DNA of 45,372 bases from Chitinilyticum aquatile DSM 21506 (GTDB lineage Bacteria > Pseudomonadota > Gammaproteobacteria > Burkholderiales > Chitinibacteraceae): contig NZ_KE387259.1 of the NCBI RefSeq assembly GCF_000430805.1, positions 444,985 to 490,356 of the forward strand, written 5' to 3'. The position numbers and the translations under genes were made by a program. Positions 42,313 through 45,372 of this stretch are shown here, in pieces. The notes beneath the pieces were generated by a model that saw only the letters and a program-made list of their open reading frames with translations, was not told the origin of the DNA and searched no databases. How positions within the stretch are numbered: position 1 is the stretch's first letter; every line of letters begins with the position of its first letter.

Positions 42313-43395
42313 TCAGCCCTCGTCCTGCGGGTGCAAGTGGAGCAGATCAAAGGTCACGGCATCAAAATACTCGCCGTGCTCGTCCAGCTGCCGGAACATG
42401 AACCCCAGCTTGCTCAGTGAAATCTGCCCGCTCGCAAAACGATCACGCACCTTTTTCATGGTCTGCGCCCGCTCGATCAGATGCTCGCGGCGTATCTCGA
42501 TATGCTTGCGCTCACGGCGGTGCGCCCCCAGAGACAGATACAGCCAGAACATCAAGCCCCCTGCCGCCCACCATGTTTCGGTGAACATTGCAAACAGTGA
42601 CAGACAAATCAGCAACAGATACCAGAGCTGATCCGCATGCTGAAAATCCGGCAGAATTACAGATAGACTGGGCCAGCGCCGCTTGAGCTGACTGCGAATG
42701 CGCTGATCGTCTGTCGCATCCCTTTTCTTGCTGACCAAGGCGGCATCAAGAGCCAGCGTGATATACCAGTGAGTAACCACCTTGGTTTGCAGCCATGGTG
42801 TGGCCAGATAGGCAGCCGTCTTGTCAACTAGCATCTGCCTGAAGTCGGCACTGATCAGCGGTGGAATCTGATCATTGTAAGGATCAGTCAAGGCATGCTG
42901 GACAAGCAAGGGAAAGCCCGCGATGTCGATCAACTGATCACGCCGCTCCTGCAGCATGGCCTTGTCAACTGGAAACCGGGGATTGTCCAGATTGACGTAA
43001 TGCAGCAGCAATTGTTCAAGCTCACCGAAACCCGGATTCTTGCCCGGGTGCTCGCGCATGTGCTGCCGCAGGCGCAGGATTTCCTGCTGGATCGCCTCCA
43101 CCTGAGGGGCGGCCTCCGGCACCCAGGGCTGGCGCAACAATCCTTCAGTCTTGTAAAGGGCCTCGTCGAAATGCCGGTAATACCCTTCGTGATACCGGGC
43201 CAGTTCTTCGCCATCACGGGAGGGGTCACCAGAAACCAGAGGGGGGGTCGGCGCGGTACGCTTGAGATCTACACAGATGCGGTTTACCAGACTCTCGAGA
43301 CCGGAGTTGATCCCTGCATAGGCAAAAATCGGATCAAGTTCATGACGTTTGCTGCGCCATTCTTCCAGTGCTCGCCAGATACTCCAGTCGGCCAT
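42313..43395 (-). CDS. Unrecognised protein with two C-terminal membrane helices
   Basis: A 360-residue protein that I cannot assign. Most of it (1-250) is polar and helical, with Trp/Arg-rich patches (MADWSIWRALEEWRSKRHEL, EGYYRHFDEALYKTEGLLRQP) and no signal peptide. Two close membrane helices follow (about 260-278 LWYLLLICLSLFAMF and about 282-300 WWAAGGLMFWLYLSL), then a basic segment (AHRRERKHIEIRREHLIERA) and a C-terminal domain of about 45 residues (LSKLGFMFRQLDEHGEYFDAV). The topology suggests that both ends are cytoplasmic. AAGGA lies seven bases before the ATG. It is 126 bp downstream of ppk2 on the same strand; co-expression is possible. Confidence 0.75.
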   Translation of the reverse strand: MADWSIWRALEEWRSKRHELDPIFAYAGINSGLESLVNRICVDLKRTAPTPPLVSGDPSRDGEELARYHEGYYRHFDEALYKTEGLLRQPWVPEAAPQVEAIQQEILRLRQHMREHPGKNPGFGELEQLLLHYVNLDNPRFPVDKAMLQERRDQLIDIAGFPLLVQHALTDPYNDQIPPLISADFRQMLVDKTAAYLATPWLQTKVVTHWYITLALDAALVSKKRDATDDQRIRSQLKRRWPSLSVILPDFQHADQLWYLLLICLSLFAMFTETWWAAGGLMFWLYLSLGAHRRERKHIEIRREHLIERAQTMKKVRDRFASGQISLSKLGFMFRQLDEHGEYFDAVTFDLLHLHPQDEG

Positions 43396-43521
43396 TCCTC
43401 TATCCTTGCCGGGTTGCACCTAGCCGTGCAAACAGCTGACTCCCGGTTAAACATGAACGAGACCGGAGTGTAGCGCGAAGCAACACCCCGGTGCACGCCA
43501 TGCATTGCGGGAAGGGGAGTT

Positions 43522-45024
43522 TCAGGCTTTTTTGTCCTTATCCTTGCCCTTGATCTTCGCCTCGATCGCGTCACACAGGTGGCGCAGAATCTGCAAGCGG
43601 GCATGGTATTTATTATTGGCACCAATCATGTGCCAGGGCGCATAGGGTGTACTCGTACGCTCAATCATGTCACTGGCAGCCTGAACGTAATCCTCCCACT
43701 TTTCACGATTGCGCCAGTCTTCATCGGTAATCTTGAAACGCTTCCATTCGATCTGCTGGCGCTCCTCGAAACGGCGAAGCTGCTCATCCTTGCTGATCGC
43801 CAGCCAGAATTTCAGCACCACGATATTGGCGTCATCGAGCTGTGCTTCAAAATCATTGATTTCGTTATAGGCGCGCATCCATTCCGCCGGCGCGGCAAAG
43901 CCCTCGATGCGCTCAACCAGCACGCGACCATACCATGAGCGGTCAAACACCGTAATCTGCCCGTGCTGGGGCAGATGTCGCCAGAAGCGCCAGAGATAAG
44001 GCTGTGCGCGTTCTTCTTCAGTCGGGGCGGCGATAGGCACAATCCGGTACTGCCGGGCATCCAGCGCAGCAGTAATGCGGCGGATACTTCCCCCCTTCCC
44101 TGCCGCATCCATGCCTTCAAACACCGTAACCACGGCCAGATCAGCAAACCGCGGATGCCGGGACAAGCCGTTCAGACGCCCCTGCAAGGATTCCAGCTCC
44201 TTTTTGTAGGCGTCCTTGTCGGTATCATGATCAAGCTGCAAACGATCCAGCAGGCGAACCCCATCAATGGATGAAACCAGGGGAGGCGCATCAACACGCC
44301 GCTGCTTCACACTGGGACGGGCGAGCTGATGCTGCATCGTTTCAAGCAGCTGCCTGCCAATCGTCAAATTGCGATAATTGGTATCGGCTGCCTCGACCAC
44401 ACGCCAGGGCGCATCGGCCAGATTGGTTCTCATCAGCAGATCGCGATAATGCTCGATCTGGGTGTCGTAATTTTTCTGGAATTGCTTGTCGCTTTCGGTA
44501 ACACGCCAGGCCGTCTTCTTGTCTGATTCGAACTTTTTCAGCCGCTCTTTCAGTTGCTGTGCGGACAGGTGCAGCCAGAATTTGAGTACCAGCACACCTT
44601 CATCGGCCAGCATCTTCTCGAGTCTGACAATCCGCTCGATCCGGCGATCCAGTTGCCCCGGATCCTGCGCGCCATTCCAACCCCAGAAGGGGTCCGCATA
44701 CCAGCCGCCAAACAGCACACCTATACGACCTTTGGGAGGAAGAACGCGCCAGAAGCGCCAAAATGGAGGACGTTGTGACTCCTCATCATTCGGTTCGCCA
44801 AATGCATCGGTACGTATATACCGGGGATCCAGCCACTCTGTAAGCAGATTGGCCGTTTCGCCACGCCCAGCCGTCGGCACCCCCCCCAGAATGATGACCA
44901 CCGGGAAATCGCCCCGCTCCTTGAGGTCGTACTGAGCGGAAAGCAGTGCCTCTCGCAGCAATCCCTCTTCGGTTTTATAGGTCTGCTTATCAATGGCATG
45001 ACCCAATTCGGCGGATTCGAACAT
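43522..45024 (-). CDS. Two-domain polyphosphate kinase 2 (polyphosphate:AMP phosphotransferase type)
   Basis: PPK2 enzymes move phosphate between polyphosphate and nucleotides. This 500-residue protein has two PPK2 modules, the layout of class II PAP enzymes that make ADP from AMP and polyphosphate. The C-terminal module is intact: Walker A EGMDAAGKGG (303-312), DRSWYGR (361-367) and the basic lid around it. In the N-terminal module the matching sites are altered: GGVPTAGRG (47-55) lacks the P-loop lysine and FGGWYAD (105-111) stands in place of DRSWYGR. Such degeneration of the first module is known for the family. ATG 45024 has AAGGGG six bases upstream and fits the family start; a longer frame runs into the rRNA terminator. 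Confidence 0.93.
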   Translation of the reverse strand: MFESAELGHAIDKQTYKTEEGLLREALLSAQYDLKERGDFPVVIILGGVPTAGRGETANLLTEWLDPRYIRTDAFGEPNDEESQRPPFWRFWRVLPPKGRIGVLFGGWYADPFWGWNGAQDPGQLDRRIERIVRLEKMLADEGVLVLKFWLHLSAQQLKERLKKFESDKKTAWRVTESDKQFQKNYDTQIEHYRDLLMRTNLADAPWRVVEAADTNYRNLTIGRQLLETMQHQLARPSVKQRRVDAPPLVSSIDGVRLLDRLQLDHDTDKDAYKKELESLQGRLNGLSRHPRFADLAVVTVFEGMDAAGKGGSIRRITAALDARQYRIVPIAAPTEEERAQPYLWRFWRHLPQHGQITVFDRSWYGRVLVERIEGFAAPAEWMRAYNEINDFEAQLDDANIVVLKFWLAISKDEQLRRFEERQQIEWKRFKITDEDWRNREKWEDYVQAASDMIERTSTPYAPWHMIGANNKYHARLQILRHLCDAIEAKIKGKDKDKKA

Positions 45025-45035
45025 TAAGAGCCCCT

Positions 45036-45063
45036 TACTCAATACGATACAGATGCTTGAGTA
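45036..45063. promoter_or_regulatory. Inverted repeat in the ppk2 leader
   Basis: TACTCAA (45036-45042) and TTGAGTA (45057-45063) are perfect 7-bp reverse complements with their centres 21 bp apart, two helical turns, immediately upstream of the ppk2 ribosome site. It may be an operator or a leader hairpin. The rest of 45064-45192 shows no promoter I can place. Confidence 0.35.
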
Positions 45064-45192
45064 TGGAGTGCAGGCCAAGAAATGCACAAGGAAAAGTGAG
45101 CAGGAATGGGTATGTTCTCGCCCCCTTCCCCAGCATAAACCCCAGCGCGATACCCTCTTCTGCGCCTCACCCTGCGCTGCCAAGCGCCAAGC

Positions 45193-45224
45193 AAAAAGCC
45201 CCGACCATTGCTGATCGGGGCTTT
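45193..45224 (-). terminator. Terminator of the rrn operon
   Basis: On the minus strand AAAGCCCCGA pairs with TCGGGGCTTT (arms 45215-45224 and 45195-45204) and is followed by a T-run. It lies 10 nt after the 5S rRNA 3' end and closes the ribosomal RNA transcript. Confidence 0.92.
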
Positions 45225-45233
45225 CCATGGGGA

Positions 45234-45348
45234 GTCTGGCGATGTCCTACTTTCACACGGGCATTCCGCACTATCATCGGCGCTGAGGCGTTTCACCGTC
45301 CTGTTCGGGATGGGAAGGGGTGGGACCACCTCGCTAAGGTCACCAGAC
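45234..45348 (-). rRNA. rrf: 5S ribosomal RNA
   Basis: Read on the minus strand this stretch has the 5S landmarks: a self-complementary end pair gtctggt/gccagac, the loop B/C run cccaccccttcccatcc followed by cgaacaggacggtgaaac, then cgccgatgatagtg and the 3' part gtgtgaaagtaggac. About 115 nt, with ends uncertain by one or two bases. It is the last gene of an rrn operon; the 23S gene must lie beyond the right edge, reached through the spacer that starts at 45349. Confidence 0.95.
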
Positions 45349-45372
45349 TATAACTGTTTGCATGTCGCACTC

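Noticed and set aside
43522-45024. Degenerate first PPK2 module as a novelty
   Set aside because: Inactivated N-terminal modules are already known for two-domain PPK2 enzymes.
1-45372. CRISPR arrays, prophage, insertion sequences, toxin-antitoxin or defence islands
   Set aside because: I looked for regularly spaced repeats, terminal inverted repeats with transposase motifs, integrases and nuclease or helicase clusters, and saw none.

Overview
The window is an ordinary chromosomal segment of a betaproteobacterium, most probably order Neisseriales and a chitin-degrading lineage (Chitinibacteraceae-like). The grounds are the high G+C (near 60% by eye), the pilT/pilU, yggS-proC-yggT and FimV/TspA-type genes, a GH18 chitinase with two chitin-binding modules and Pro-Thr linkers, and the style of the housekeeping proteins. 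No database search was possible, so genus and species stay open. Coding density is very high. No integrase, transposase, insertion sequence, prophage, plasmid function, CRISPR array or recognisable defence system is visible, and no stretch longer than 300 bases lacks a gene.

Layout. 1-76: tRNA-Gly on the minus strand with its promoter, divergent from uvrA (287-3142). 3203-7577, minus: pilT-pilU and a FimV-like gene (twitching motility). 7660-10084, plus: yggS-proC-yggT-yggU. 10155-13243: fxsA and cutA start head to head on overlapping codons; cutA-dsbD-tlpA-like follow (periplasmic thiol reduction), facing an ArsR-type regulator with a cysteine pair spaced as in persulfide sensors. 13486-17813, plus: gpmI-envC-ctpA, ending in a strong terminator, with a 28-bp perfect inverted repeat over the gpmI promoter. 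17975-23872, plus: a small His-rich protein, the acyltransferase/acyl-ACP synthetase aas, an NSS-family transporter, trmO and a patatin-like lipoprotein.

23922-26348: an orphan secretin N-domain (NolW-like) protein, an HDOD protein and a lipoprotein with a C-terminal membrane helix. 31349 down to 26484, minus: one tightly overlapping run, dnaQ, two paralogous TPR genes, ispD, free-methionine sulfoxide reductase, ispF and two small envelope proteins. 31462-34009, plus: an MscS-type channel and a periplasmic alpha-carbonic anhydrase. 34124-37853, minus: an aspartate/aromatic aminotransferase, the chitinase and a coiled-coil membrane protein. 37995-38189: two identical tRNA-Asn genes with a textbook promoter. 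38276-42312, plus: an AsmA-like gene, ygfZ, fabI and yafJ. 42313-45024, minus: an unrecognised membrane protein and a two-domain polyphosphate kinase 2. The window ends in a 5S rRNA gene, the 3' end of an rrn operon on the minus strand.

The most useful leads are regulatory or contextual rather than a large unknown system: the ArsR regulator beside the thiol-redox genes, several well-formed inverted repeats at promoters, the duplicated TPR genes inside the dnaQ-isp run, the orphan NolW protein, the FimV-like gene joined to pilTU and two unrecognised membrane proteins. I see no convincing multi-gene system that is wholly undescribed.
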